From JBBRBB01 sp038206235 (GTDB taxonomy: Bacteria > Bacteroidota > Bacteroidia > Chitinophagales > Chitinophagaceae): 64,000 nt of DNA. The stretch covers positions 1 through 64,000 of the forward strand of contig JBBRBB010000014.1 of the NCBI GenBank assembly GCA_038206235.1. Reading direction: 5' to 3'. Shown here piece by piece: positions 24,894 to 33,366 of this stretch. The first letter of the stretch is position 1. Each line of letters starts with the position of its first letter. The notes beneath the pieces are model-generated. The model did no database searches, had not been told where the DNA came from, and saw only the letters and a list, made by a program, of their open reading frames with translations. Position numbers and translations under genes: made by a program.

Positions 24894-25568
24894 ATGAAGA
24901 AACAATTAGAAATTACCGCAACATTATTTGCAACCATTTATTTTTTACTTGCTTGTAATAATGCAGACAACAATTCAGCAAACAACAATTCAGATACATT
25001 GCAAACTGAAACCACTGTTACTCCCGATGCCTCTTCTCAGCAAATGAATAGCGGATTTATGAGTGTAATGAATGGAATGATGGATAAAATGAAAGGGATG
25101 CAAATGACTGGCGATTTCGACTATGATTTTGCGAAGATGATGATTGAGCATCACCACGCTGCTGTTGATATGGCACAAATAGAAATTTCAAAAGGCACAG
25201 ATGAAAAAATAAAAGCGATGGCGCAGAATATAATTACCAAACAAACAGAAGAAATAAAAAAGCTTCAGGATATTGTGAATAGTTATAAAACTTCTGAAAT
25301 GAAAAATGATAGCAGCCAAAAGCATGATGAATTACATGAAGCAATGGAAAACATGATGAGTAAAATGAATGGAATGCAGATGACAGGCAATACAGATAAA
25401 GATTTTGTAATGATGATGATACCTCATCATGAAAGCGCGGTATCAATGTTTAAAGAAGAGCTAAAGCATGGTAGAAATGCTCAGTTAAAACAAATGGCAC
25501 AAAAAGGAATAGCCGACCAGACAAAAGAAATCAACGGGATGAAATCATGGATGGATGCAAATAAATAA
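24894..25568 (+). CDS. DUF305 lipoprotein
   Basis: 224 residues. Lipobox FLLAC; a spacer rich in Asn, Ser, Thr; then tandem DUF305-type helical repeats: DFDYDFAKMMIEHHHAAVDMAQIEISKG and NTDKDFVMMMIPHHESAVSMFKEELKHG. The EHHHAA and IPHHESA motifs would supply His ligands; Met residues are frequent. Predicted to be outside the cytosol. Paralogous to 27481-28155, so the Csp-DUF305 pair is duplicated. Confidence 0.87.
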   Translation: MKKQLEITATLFATIYFLLACNNADNNSANNNSDTLQTETTVTPDASSQQMNSGFMSVMNGMMDKMKGMQMTGDFDYDFAKMMIEHHHAAVDMAQIEISKGTDEKIKAMAQNIITKQTEEIKKLQDIVNSYKTSEMKNDSSQKHDELHEAMENMMSKMNGMQMTGNTDKDFVMMMIPHHESAVSMFKEELKHGRNAQLKQMAQKGIADQTKEINGMKSWMDANK

Positions 25569-25597
25569 TTATTATCTCATAAGTAAATAAGAATAAA

Positions 25598-26044
25598 ATG
25601 AAAAAGATACCACTTATAATAATAGTAAGCTTCATTGCTACAGCAGCATTTACACAGACTAAAGATATAGAGGCAGTAAAAAACGTATTAAAAGAATACA
25701 ATAGCGCAATTGAAAAATTAGATGCTACCGGAACGGAAAAATTATTTTCTGCAGATTCTAAAATATTTGAATCAGGAGGAAGTGAAGGTAACTATGCTCA
25801 TTATTTAGAGCATCATTTGAATCCTGAATTAAAAGAATTCAAATCATTCAAATTCAGTAACTATAAAGTTGATGTGGAGATTGATGGTAACTATGCTTTT
25901 GCTGTTGAAAGTTATAACTATTTAATTGTTGTGGCTGAAGACGGCTCAGAAGTTACGCGTCAGGGAGTAGCTACATCGGTTTTAAAAAAGATAAATGGCG
26001 AATGGAAAATTATGATTAGTCATAATTCATCAAGAAAAGGGTAA
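25598..26044 (+). CDS. exported NTF2-like (DUF4440/SnoaL-fold) protein
   Basis: 148 residues with a signal peptide (PLIIIVSFIATAAFTQ) and an NTF2-like cone: DIEAVKNVLKEYNSAIEKLDATGTEKLFSADSKIFESGG, then FKSFKFSNYKVDVEIDGNYAFAVESYNYLIV and a C-terminal NGEWKIMISHNSSRKG. The His-rich AHYLEHHLNPE loop suggests metal contacts. Located between the two Csp cassettes. Function unknown. Confidence 0.78.
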   Translation: MKKIPLIIIVSFIATAAFTQTKDIEAVKNVLKEYNSAIEKLDATGTEKLFSADSKIFESGGSEGNYAHYLEHHLNPELKEFKSFKFSNYKVDVEIDGNYAFAVESYNYLIVVAEDGSEVTRQGVATSVLKKINGEWKIMISHNSSRKG

Positions 26045-26229
26045 GTTTATCTCGTTTTTAAAACAAAAATGAAATGATAATTAAAATCAGGTTCATGGGC
26101 TTCTTTGTAATAAACACAGTACAGGCAAATCAGTGGCATGAAAGATGATGGATAAGGGTATAAGCTTAAAATATCATCCCATCATCAGCTTCTCAGATGA
26201 TATTATTCAATAACATTAAAAAGTAAACC

Positions 26230-26652
26230 ATGAAAAAGCTATTTCTTTTGTTACTGCTTGCAGCATTTGTTATCAATGTGCAAGCTCAAAAATGTAAAGC
26301 AAAAGATGTTCCTCCAGCGGTTACGAATGCTTTTAATAAAGAGTATCCAAACGCAAAAAAATGCTATTGGGGTAAGGACAGTATCAATTACCAGGTTGCG
26401 TTTTATGCAGGCAAAGCGCCCATTTCTGTTACTTACGCTGCGGCGGGTAGCAGAATAATAACCGAAATGCAAATGCCTGTTGAAGATTTACCACAGGGCA
26501 TTGCAGACTATGTGCAAAAAAATTATCCCGGCGAAATATTCCGGGACGTTGCACAAATAACCGATGCCGCTGGAATTATTACTTATGAAGTTCAGGTAAA
26601 AGATATTGATTTGGTTTTTGATGCAAAGGGTAATTTTCTTCGGTCATTGTAA
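26230..26652 (+). CDS. PepSY-like (DUF2874) exported protein
   Basis: 140 residues. Signal peptide ends at NVQAQ. The body has two PepSY-like halves: VPPAVTNAFNKEYPNAKKCYWGKDSINYQVAFYAGKAPISVTY and EDLPQGIADYVQKNYPGEIFRDVAQITDAAGIITYEVQV. These inhibitor-like domains are common in Bacteroidota. A single CKAK and KKCYW Cys pair may bind metal. Its role in the copper island is inferred from position only. Confidence 0.8.
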   Translation: MKKLFLLLLLAAFVINVQAQKCKAKDVPPAVTNAFNKEYPNAKKCYWGKDSINYQVAFYAGKAPISVTYAAAGSRIITEMQMPVEDLPQGIADYVQKNYPGEIFRDVAQITDAAGIITYEVQVKDIDLVFDAKGNFLRSL

Positions 26653-26722
26653 TGTTATGAATGAGCTTATGCTTTGTACAAACTTTGATAAGAAAATAAT
26701 ATTAACTTTTAAAATATAAATT

Positions 26723-26932
26723 ATGAAACGTCTGTTGTTAGCGATTGCTCTTTTTGCAATCCTTTTCTTAAGCTCCTGTGCTCCGTCGAGAGTTAGCGTT
26801 GGGGTAAGTCCAAGTCCATACTATGGCCCGCGTCCTTACTACAGACCGCGTCCATATTATAATCCGTATTACTATCGGTCTCCCCGTCCATGGGGCCGCC
26901 CTCATCACAGGGTCTATTATTATCGTTATTGA
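26723..26932 (+). CDS. small Tyr/Pro/Arg-rich lipoprotein
   Basis: 69 residues. Lipobox LSSC (about residue 19) follows a standard signal peptide. The mature part is low complexity: YYGPRPYYRPRPYYNPYYY and RPWGRPHHRVYYYRY. Such basic, aromatic lipoproteins recur in Bacteroidota but have no known role. No catalytic features. Probably expressed with its neighbours; no promoter identified. Confidence 0.7.
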   Translation: MKRLLLAIALFAILFLSSCAPSRVSVGVSPSPYYGPRPYYRPRPYYNPYYYRSPRPWGRPHHRVYYYRY

Positions 26933-27074
26933 TGCTTTCCCATCAATTACGTTGGATGGAAACAGTATCCATCAGGCAAATCATATAGATACATAGCCAT
27001 AATAAACTGAAATTATTGTAAATGAAACTGTAAAATTTTGGCACTTAAATTTCATAACCATTAAAATTAAAAAG

Positions 27075-27407
27075 ATGAGTCACGAAAAACATCAATCAAT
27101 GATTGATGCCATGAACGATTGCGCCACAGAATGCAATCATTGCGCTTCAGCCTGTTTGGAAGAACAAGATGTACAATCATTAGCCAGATGTATAAAGATG
27201 GATATTGATTGCGCCGAAATTTGTTCTCTCACAGCCGGTTTTGCGGCAAGAGGGTCAGAGCATGCAATGCACTTAATGAAAGAATGTGCAGAGATATGTG
27301 ATGCCTGTGCGGAAGAGTGCGAGAAATTTGCTGACCGCTACGATCATTGTAAAAAGTGCGCAGAAGCCTGCAGAGCTTGTGCCGAAGAATGCAGTTCTAT
27401 GGCATAA
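27075..27407 (+). CDS. four-helix bundle copper storage protein, Csp-like (second)
   Basis: 110 residues, about 93 percent identical by eye to the protein at 24494-24826, with the same 16 cysteines. Differences are mainly H/Q, L/M, SSY/AGF and S/A. No signal peptide. The upstream leader (TTTCATAACCATTAAAATT) also matches. This is a recent duplicate of the first Csp gene, and it is followed by a duplicated DUF305 gene in the same order. Confidence 0.87.
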   Translation: MSHEKHQSMIDAMNDCATECNHCASACLEEQDVQSLARCIKMDIDCAEICSLTAGFAARGSEHAMHLMKECAEICDACAEECEKFADRYDHCKKCAEACRACAEECSSMA

Positions 27408-27417
27408 GTAAATCTCA

Positions 27418-27453
27418 AAACCTACACAGGTTTTTTGAAACCTGTGTAGGTTT
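27418..27453 (+). terminator. hairpin AAACCTACACAGG / CCTGTGTAGGTTT
   Basis: A perfect 13-bp stem with a ten-base T-rich loop, 10 bases after the Csp stop. It could act as a terminator or attenuator between Csp and DUF305 genes, although no clear T-run follows the right arm. A degenerate version (CCTACGCAGG / CCTGG) lies in the same place after the first Csp copy. Confidence 0.5.
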
Positions 27454-27480
27454 AACTCACTACTACATAAAAAAATTTTT

Positions 27481-28155
27481 ATGAAAAAGCAATTAGCAAT
27501 TACCGCAACATTATTTACCATTATTTATTTTTGGCCTGCCTGCAATAATGCAGACAACAATTCAGCAAACAATACTTCTGATACAATGCAAACCGAAACC
27601 ACTGTTACTCCTGATGCTTCTTCTCAGCAAATGAATAACGGATTTATGAGTGTAATGAATGGAATGATGGACAAAATGAACAACATGCAAATGACCGGTG
27701 AATTCGATTACGATTTTGCTAAGATGATGATTGACCATCACCACGCTGCTGTTGATATGGCACAAATAGAAGTTTCAAAAGGTGCTGATGAAAAAATGAA
27801 AGCGATGGCACAGAATATCATTACAAACCAAACAGAGGAGATAAAAAAGTTTCAGGATATTGTCAATAATTATAAAACTCCGGAAATGAAAAATGACAGC
27901 AGCCAAAAGCATAACGAATTACAGGAAGCAATGGACCAGATGATGAATAAAATGAAAGGAATTCAAATGACAGGCAATACAGACAAAGATTTTGTGATGA
28001 TGATGATACCACACCATGAAAGCGCAGTATCAATGTTTAAGGAGGAGCTAAAGCATGGTAAAAATGCTCAGTTGAAACAAATGGCACAGAAAGGAATAGC
28101 CGACCAGACAAAAGAAATCAACGGGATGAAATCATGGATGGACGCAAATAACTAA
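27481..28155 (+). CDS. DUF305 lipoprotein (second)
   Basis: 224 residues, about 85-90 percent identical to the protein at 24894. Same lipobox region (here FWPAC), same tandem DUF305 repeats with IDHHHAAVDMAQIEVSKG and IPHHESAVSMFKEELKHGK. Most changes are conservative (K/N, E/D). It is the second half of the duplicated Csp-DUF305 cassette and ends the copper island. Confidence 0.87.
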   Translation: MKKQLAITATLFTIIYFWPACNNADNNSANNTSDTMQTETTVTPDASSQQMNNGFMSVMNGMMDKMNNMQMTGEFDYDFAKMMIDHHHAAVDMAQIEVSKGADEKMKAMAQNIITNQTEEIKKFQDIVNNYKTPEMKNDSSQKHNELQEAMDQMMNKMKGIQMTGNTDKDFVMMMIPHHESAVSMFKEELKHGKNAQLKQMAQKGIADQTKEINGMKSWMDANN

Positions 28156-28495
28156 TTAATGCAAATTATTTTTCTTTACAAACCCTTGTCCATTGTAGAT
28201 TACGTTCGTTTCTAAGTACTGACTATTTATTCACCAGCGAATACATTTTTAAAAAAAATGCAAGCCATTGGCAGTGCAGATATCAGTAATATGAAAATTT
28301 AAAGATGAGATTGAGTAGATGAGTATATTCTTCTGGACATTTTTTGGTCTTATAAATTTTTTCCGTTATATAGATTCCAAGGCATGTATAATTTTTGTTC
28401 AATAAGCTTATCAGTACACTCTTACTTCCAGTCGAAAGAAGTTTCAAATACATTGATGCAGAGGAGCCGGTACCAAAAAAATAATTCTCAAATTT
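28156..28495. other. 340-bp gap, no gene seen
   Basis: No frame on either strand resembles a protein family and codons are interrupted. It separates the convergent copper island and TauE/SafE gene. There is no strong terminator palindrome; only AT-rich sequence and short homopolymers were noticed. Confidence 0.4.
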
Positions 28496-29290
28496 TTACA
28501 TGCTCATTATTTCCTTCACAATTATATAAACTCCCATTATAAACACAAATACTCCAAACCCTTTTTTCAATTTATCTGCCTCCACTTTTTCTTTCAGTGC
28601 TGTTCCTATAAATATTCCGCCAATAGCAGCAGCAGTAATGCTTATTAATAATTGCCAGTTAAAATTCATTTGAAAAACATCGCCTGCAAAGCCCGAAAGA
28701 GCATTGATAGCAATAATAAATAATGAAGTGCCAATGGCTTGCTTCATCGGAAGGTGAAATAAAAAAATAAGAGAGGGAATTATTAAAAAGCCGCCGCCTG
28801 CTCCCAGCAATCCCGTAATAAAACCAATACCCGAAGCAGTGAAAATAAGTTTTGTGATATTAATTTTTGCCGTCTGCACATTATAGTTTTCCGGTGCTTC
28901 GTGAAATATCATTTTAAAAGAAGCAACAACCATTAGCATGGCAAAAAGCAACATAATAAAGAATGACTTTGTAAACACAAAGCTTCCTATTGTAAAAAGT
29001 TCATCAGGGATAAAACGCAGAATATACTGGCGGGTAAGCAAAACAATAATAGTGGCAATAATGCTAAAGCTCAAGGCAATTTTTACATTTACATTTCCGC
29101 TGAAATAATTTTTTACCGCGCCTGCAAGGCTGGTTGCGCCCACTATAAAAAGAGAATATCCTGTTGCCTCTATGGGGGGGAATTTAAAAAGATATACCAG
29201 AACCGGAATAGTTAATATGGAACCGCCGCCACCAATAAGCCCTAAAGAAATACCGATGAATACAGAAGCCAGATAACCTATCCATTCCAT
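28496..29290 (-). CDS. sulfite exporter TauE/SafE family permease
   Basis: 264 residues from the ATG at 29290 (MEWIGYLASVFIGISLGLIGGGGSIL); a TTG five codons earlier is in frame but less likely. About eight membrane helices, with the paired GGGGSILTIPVL and GAGGGFLIIPSL motifs of the TauE/SafE family. These proteins export sulfite or other organic or sulfur anions. Convergent with the copper island. Confidence 0.88.
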   Translation of the reverse strand: MEWIGYLASVFIGISLGLIGGGGSILTIPVLVYLFKFPPIEATGYSLFIVGATSLAGAVKNYFSGNVNVKIALSFSIIATIIVLLTRQYILRFIPDELFTIGSFVFTKSFFIMLLFAMLMVVASFKMIFHEAPENYNVQTAKINITKLIFTASGIGFITGLLGAGGGFLIIPSLIFLFHLPMKQAIGTSLFIIAINALSGFAGDVFQMNFNWQLLISITAAAIGGIFIGTALKEKVEADKLKKGFGVFVFIMGVYIIVKEIMSM

Positions 29291-29394
29291 GCAATCGTTT
29301 TGCAAATATGTAAATAAAAAATTGATAAGACCTGCTAATAACTAATGTGCAAGGGAAGTTTATCCCAAGAGTAAACTAAAGCGAATAAGGATTT

Positions 29395-29523
29395 TTATTT
29401 GCTTCTTCTGAAATAATTAGGATCATGAGAAGGGCAGGCGCCGCTCTTGCGGCTTTCAACACATGAAGAAAACATTGTGACCACCAAACATGAAATAATA
29501 AAAGTTAAAAGTAATTTTCGCAT
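29395..29523 (-). CDS. 42-residue lipoprotein with CPSHDPNYF motif
   Basis: The frame starts at CAT 29521-29523 and reads MRKLLLTFIISCLVVTMFSS, then CVESRKSGACPSHDPNYF and RRSK before the stop. The signal is followed by a lipobox, FSSC. The short mature part with CPSHDPNYFRR matches a small conserved lipoprotein pattern in Bacteroidota. It is below the size most gene finders keep. Function unknown. Confidence 0.65.
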   Translation of the reverse strand: MRKLLLTFIISCLVVTMFSSCVESRKSGACPSHDPNYFRRSK

Positions 29524-29706
29524 ATACCCAGATTTACTCTAAAAATTTTAAATGAGAAACGCAAAATTAAGCGTTTAATATATATTTATGATTACTTTGT
29601 TGTTTAAATTTAACCCGATAGTAACAGGTAAAAAAATTTAGACTCTTAAAATTAATGGTGGTAACCGAAATATTTAATTTTTTTCATCGCTGTAAAAACT
29701 TCTTTA

Positions 29707-30483
29707 ATGAATATTCAACTTACACGGCCTATCGCTTTTATTGATCTGGAAACCACAGGAATAAACTTTTGCACAGACAGAATTGTAGAGATTGCCATTG
29801 TAAAAATAATGCCGGATGGAGAGTCGCAGATAAAAAGAAAATTAATAAATCCGCAAATGCCTATCCCGCCCTCGGCAACCCAAACGCATGGCATCACAGA
29901 TGATATGGTAAAAGAAGCTCCCGTATTTAAGCAGGTAGCAAATGAAATAAAACAATTTATTGATAATTGCGATTTGGGCGGATACAATAGTAACCGGTTC
30001 GATATTCCCATGCTTGTTGAAGAATTTTGCAGAGCCGGAATAAGCTTTTCCACCGAAGGAAGAAAACTGGTTGATGTGCAGAAAGTATTTCACATGATGG
30101 AGCAGCGCACTCTTACAGCAGCTTACAAATTTTATTGCAATAAAACACTTGAAAATGCTCACAGCGCCGAAGCAGATGCGCTGGCCACCTGGGAAATACT
30201 AGAAGCTCAATTAGAAAGATATCCGCATATTGGCTGCACAGCAGAGCACATTGTAAAATTTACAGGCGAAGATGATATTGTAGATTTTGCAAGAAGATTT
30301 GTGAGAGTGAATGGGGTAGAAGTATTTAACTTCGGTAAGCACAAAGGAAGACCGGTTATTGAAATTCTAAAAGCAGAACCACAATATTACGACTGGATGA
30401 TGAAGGGAGACTTCGCCATTCACACAAAACAAAAACTAACTGAAATATTAAACAGAACTTTATTAGAGAAATTACAGTCATAA
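29707..30483 (+). CDS. DnaQ-like 3-prime-5-prime exonuclease
   Basis: 258 residues. Exo I FIDLETTGINFCTDRIVEIAIV, Exo II GGYNSNRFDIPMLVEEF and Exo III HSAEADALATWEI give the DEDDh active site of DNA polymerase III epsilon-type exonucleases. The C-terminal ~60 residues (FNFGKHKGRPVIEILKAEPQYYDWMMKG) form a DUF3820-like domain. Cytosolic; proofreading or nucleic acid trimming role by family. Not part of an obvious operon. Confidence 0.88.
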   Translation: MNIQLTRPIAFIDLETTGINFCTDRIVEIAIVKIMPDGESQIKRKLINPQMPIPPSATQTHGITDDMVKEAPVFKQVANEIKQFIDNCDLGGYNSNRFDIPMLVEEFCRAGISFSTEGRKLVDVQKVFHMMEQRTLTAAYKFYCNKTLENAHSAEADALATWEILEAQLERYPHIGCTAEHIVKFTGEDDIVDFARRFVRVNGVEVFNFGKHKGRPVIEILKAEPQYYDWMMKGDFAIHTKQKLTEILNRTLLEKLQS

Positions 30484-30560
30484 AAATTTGCGTTAGATGA
30501 TGACATGTTTAAAATGTTAGCTCAGAAACTGTAATTTCGATACCCCCAGAAATTTATTAT

Positions 30561-31352
30561 TTGGAAAAGATAATAATTATACCCACCTACAATGAAAAAG
30601 AGAATATACATGGTATTCTTAATGCAATATTTTCTCTGCAAAAAGATTATCATGTATTAGTAATTGATGATAACTCTCCTGATGGTACAGCTTCCGTTGT
30701 AAAAGAATTACTACCTGTTTATGCCGATAAATTATTTCTTGAAGTGCGAAAACAAAAGCTCGGATTAGGCACTGCCTATATTCACGGGTTCAAATGGGCC
30801 CTTGAAAAAGGGTACCTGTACATTTTTGAAATGGATGCCGACTTTTCTCATAATCCCGACGACCTTGAAAAGCTCTATGCTGCCTGCAAGTATGATGGGG
30901 CCGATGTGGCCATAGGCAGCCGGTATATAACCGGCGGAAAAATTGAAAACTGGCCGCTCGACAGGCACATCTATTCCAAAGGCGGCGCTTTATACACCCG
31001 CATGATTACAGGTATGCCTGTAAAAGATCCTACAGCAGGTTTTATATGCTATAAAAGAATTGCGCTCGAAACTATTGAGCTTGATAAAATGAAATTTACA
31101 GGATATGCTTTCCAGATTGAAATGAAATTCGCTGCATGGAAGCTGGGCTTTGCACTAAAAGAAATTCCCATTGTATTTGTAGACCGCAAAGTTGGAATTA
31201 GTAAGATGAGCAAAAATATTTTAACCGAAGGCGTATTAGGTGTTTTAAAAATTCAATGGCATAGTATGTTTAAGCACTATAAACCCAGCGGCGCCGTAAA
31301 TGATGAAAAGAATAAATCGTACACTTCAGAAGCAGTGGCAGAAACAAAATAA
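30561..31352 (+). CDS. polyprenol-phosphate mannosyltransferase (GT2)
   Basis: 263 residues from the TTG at 30561, which gives the expected N-terminus [M]EKIIIIPTYNEKENI; no ATG is suitably placed. The GT-A motifs are VIDDNSPDGTA, EMDADFSHNPDDL (DAD) and the mid-chain GSRYITGGKIENWPLDRHIYSKGGALYTR. The C-terminal QIEMKFAAWKLGF and KEIPIVFVDRKVGISKMS match bacterial dolichol-phosphate mannose synthase-like Dpm1 enzymes without membrane helices. Transfers mannose from GDP-mannose to a polyprenyl phosphate. Confidence 0.87.
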   Translation: MEKIIIIPTYNEKENIHGILNAIFSLQKDYHVLVIDDNSPDGTASVVKELLPVYADKLFLEVRKQKLGLGTAYIHGFKWALEKGYLYIFEMDADFSHNPDDLEKLYAACKYDGADVAIGSRYITGGKIENWPLDRHIYSKGGALYTRMITGMPVKDPTAGFICYKRIALETIELDKMKFTGYAFQIEMKFAAWKLGFALKEIPIVFVDRKVGISKMSKNILTEGVLGVLKIQWHSMFKHYKPSGAVNDEKNKSYTSEAVAETK

Positions 31353-31415
31353 ATAAATTGGTCTGACCGTCCCGGGTCTGACCATGGAATAATTGCAGTA
31401 AGCAATATATTTTAT

Positions 31416-32177
31416 TCAAAATTCAATATGATAGCTTTGAATAGCAGGGTCTTTCATACCATCGAGCATATTATAGCTAATCGTAATTTTCTTTTTATCA
31501 GCAGAGATTTCAACCTTCCCTTTTGCAGTAATATTTTTTACAGCCCTGGGCAAATTGTAAGTTATTTTAACCGGCATTTCACCAAGCGCATACATTTGCT
31601 CTGTCATTTGCATCTCGCTTGAATCTTCTATACTTGCTGTAACAGACGCACCCTGGTACGAATAATCTATTAAGCCTTCAGCGGCTGTTAACTTCATTCC
31701 AGATACAGCGTTCGCAAGGGTATTACCCATATCACCCTGGCTTGTATCCTGCGGCGGCAGCGTATTAGAAAGCTCCATTGCATCTTTATTAAGACTCGCC
31801 GTTAAAGCTAATTGATTCATGCCTGAAAATTTTGATGTTATTACAGCCAGCATGGTTTGTTCTTTAAAATCAATCTTAATATTCATAAATGAGTTTTGAA
31901 AAAGTTCCCTTTCATCCTTTGTAAAGGCAGCACCTTTTTTCTGCTCAGCCTGTGCAATAAAATCTCTCAAGTAAATTGTTGAATCTATATTTTTTTCTGC
32001 TTCTGTATTTTGAGAAGTATCCAGGGCGAAAAACATTTTCATCATTGCGCTTAAATCTATTTTAGTAATAACAGTGCCGCTGCCGTCTGCATGAATCGTG
32101 GTTTCTGAGTCTGTGCTAATGCATGAATAAAAGACTAAGCAAATACTTAATAAAAATATACAGGCAACCTTTCTCAT
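31416..32177 (-). CDS. lipoprotein of unknown function
   Basis: 253 residues. Signal peptide ends FYSC (lipobox at ~residue 18). The mature protein (TTIHADGSGTVITKIDLSAMM, FTKDERELFQNSFMNIKIDF, PVKITYNLPRAVKNITAKGKVEISADKKKITISY) appears to be mostly beta and soluble. I do not recognise a named family. It is anchored in the envelope and lies alone between unrelated genes. Confidence 0.7.
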   Translation of the reverse strand: MRKVACIFLLSICLVFYSCISTDSETTIHADGSGTVITKIDLSAMMKMFFALDTSQNTEAEKNIDSTIYLRDFIAQAEQKKGAAFTKDERELFQNSFMNIKIDFKEQTMLAVITSKFSGMNQLALTASLNKDAMELSNTLPPQDTSQGDMGNTLANAVSGMKLTAAEGLIDYSYQGASVTASIEDSSEMQMTEQMYALGEMPVKITYNLPRAVKNITAKGKVEISADKKKITISYNMLDGMKDPAIQSYHIEF

Positions 32178-32292
32178 ACTTTTTCCGTTTGAATTTATTA
32201 AACTAACAATGGCTATGCAATTTATGTAGTTTGATTTAGAATATTGCCACTCTTTTATTTTATATCATTCTAACTGCTTCAATTCAATTACC

Positions 32293-32583
32293 ATGAAAAA
32301 ATACCAGGCTATCATTTGCTTTGAGATGGATGATGAATTTATGAAATTAATTCCTGAGCACCGCGATTATATTAATTATCTCATCAATCAAAATATTATT
32401 GAAAGCTATGCTGTAAGCATGGAATCGCACAGAAGCTGGATAACTATTAATGCAGAATCAAAGAAAAAAGTAAAACGGCTGCTTACTAAATCTCCGCTGC
32501 ATAAATATTGGGTTTACGACATTGAAGAACTCTACCTGTACGATGGGCAATTGTATCGCTTTCCTCTGCTTCAGTTCAATTAA
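32293..32583 (+). CDS. small YCII / muconolactone isomerase-like protein
   Basis: 96 residues with a ferredoxin-like alpha/beta profile (YQAIICFEMDDEFMKLIPEHRDYINYLINQNIIESYAVS, then SKKKVKRLLTKSPLHKYWVYDIEELYLYDGQLYRF). It resembles muconolactone delta-isomerase-like or YCII-like dimers. No catalytic claim is made. Single gene; followed by tRNA-Val. Confidence 0.6.
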   Translation: MKKYQAIICFEMDDEFMKLIPEHRDYINYLINQNIIESYAVSMESHRSWITINAESKKKVKRLLTKSPLHKYWVYDIEELYLYDGQLYRFPLLQFN

Positions 32584-32620
32584 ATTTAAGAGCAGGCCTA
32601 GCTTTACAGACAAAGAAAAA

Positions 32621-32651
32621 TTTGGGAGAAAAAGTTGAGCAACTATCTTTG
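32621..32651 (+). promoter_or_regulatory. promoter of tRNA-Val, TTTG-N19-TATCTTTG
   Basis: TTTG (32621-32624) and TATCTTTG (32644-32651) are separated by 19 bases, matching the Bacteroidota -33/-7 consensus. The tRNA begins 17 bases after the -7 box, so transcription would start just upstream of it. Confidence 0.75.
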
Positions 32652-32667
32652 CACTCCTGATTTAAAG

Positions 32668-32742
32668 GGGAGTTTAGCTCAGCTGGTTTAGAGCATCTGC
32701 CTTACAAGCAGAGGGTCGGCGGTTCGATCCCGTCAACTCCCA
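32668..32742 (+). tRNA. tRNA-Val (anticodon TAC)
   Basis: 75-nt cloverleaf with acceptor stem GGGAGTT/AACTCCC. D-arm (TTAGCTCAGCTGG...), anticodon stem CTGCC/..GCAGAG and loop TTACAAG giving anticodon TAC, variable loop GGGTC and T-arm GGTTCGATCC. Discriminator A; CCA is not encoded. Decodes GTA/GTN valine codons. No integrase or attachment duplicate was seen beside it. Confidence 0.95.
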
Positions 32743-32772
32743 CATGATGCAGCAAGCTGCTGCATTTTTATT

Positions 32773-33162
32773 TCACAGCTTCTCATCAACTTGTTGCCAT
32801 AATTCAATTTTATTTCCTTCAGGGTCCATCGTACAGCCAAATTTTCCATAGTTGTCTTCTTCTTTTTTTTCATCAACCCAAATATTTTCTTTTTTTAGCT
32901 CAGCTAATACTCTATTCAAATCTTTCACTCTGAAGTTTACCATAAAGCTGCTTTGCGATGGATTAAAATAATCACTTTCATTTTTTAAAAAAAAAGGCAC
33001 AGGATTGCCCGGAAAAGCGAGGTTGTTTTCATTAACTCATTTAAGGTAAACCATAAATTTTCTCGGAATGAAATTCCCAAATGTTTTTCGTACCATGCAG
33101 CTAATGCTTTAGGGTCTTTGGCCTTTTATAAAGACCCCGCCAATGCCTGTTACTTTTTTCAT
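32773..33162 (-). pseudogene. VOC (glyoxalase) gene with two compensating frameshifts
   Basis: Starting at 33162 the frame reads MKKVTGIGGVFIKGQRP and stops. Shifting by one base (extra G near 33121) gives AKDPKALAAWYEKHLGISFR and ENLWFTLNE. A second shift near 33036 restores VNENNLAFPGNPVPFFLKN and the intact end (FMVNFRVKDLNRVLAELKK...CTMDPEGNKIELWQQ). The full product would be ~130 residues. Two single-base indels suggest either decay or sequencing errors. The final 75 codons remain open. Confidence 0.7.
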
Positions 33163-33172
33163 AACGTTTTAA

Positions 33173-33322
33173 TTATTCAGAGAAATAGTAGAAATATTGA
33201 ACTACAATAAACAATAATATACAGGCAGCTTTGCCAACCTCTAAACCAGTAATATTAATTGCATAATAAAATTTGAGACGAATTAAATTTCGCAATGCGG
33301 CTTTGAAATAATTTTTAAACAT
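33173..33322 (-). pseudogene. truncated N-terminus of an FtsX-type ABC permease
   Basis: From the ATG at 33322 the frame reads MFKNYFKAALRNLIRLKFYY, then AINITGLEVGKAACILLFIV and a few residues to a stop. This matches the first ~50 residues of the neighbouring permeases (MFKNYFK-ALRNL-KNK-F). No MacB or FtsX core follows. It is a remnant of a fifth gene of the array, just downstream of the last complete permease. Confidence 0.75.
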
Positions 33323-33366
33323 AATTCTGAACATTAATTTGAACACAACGAGAAACGACAAACGCT

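Noticed and set aside
32668..32742. tRNA-Val as an integration site
   Set aside because: No integrase gene and no duplicated 3-prime end of the tRNA were seen nearby.
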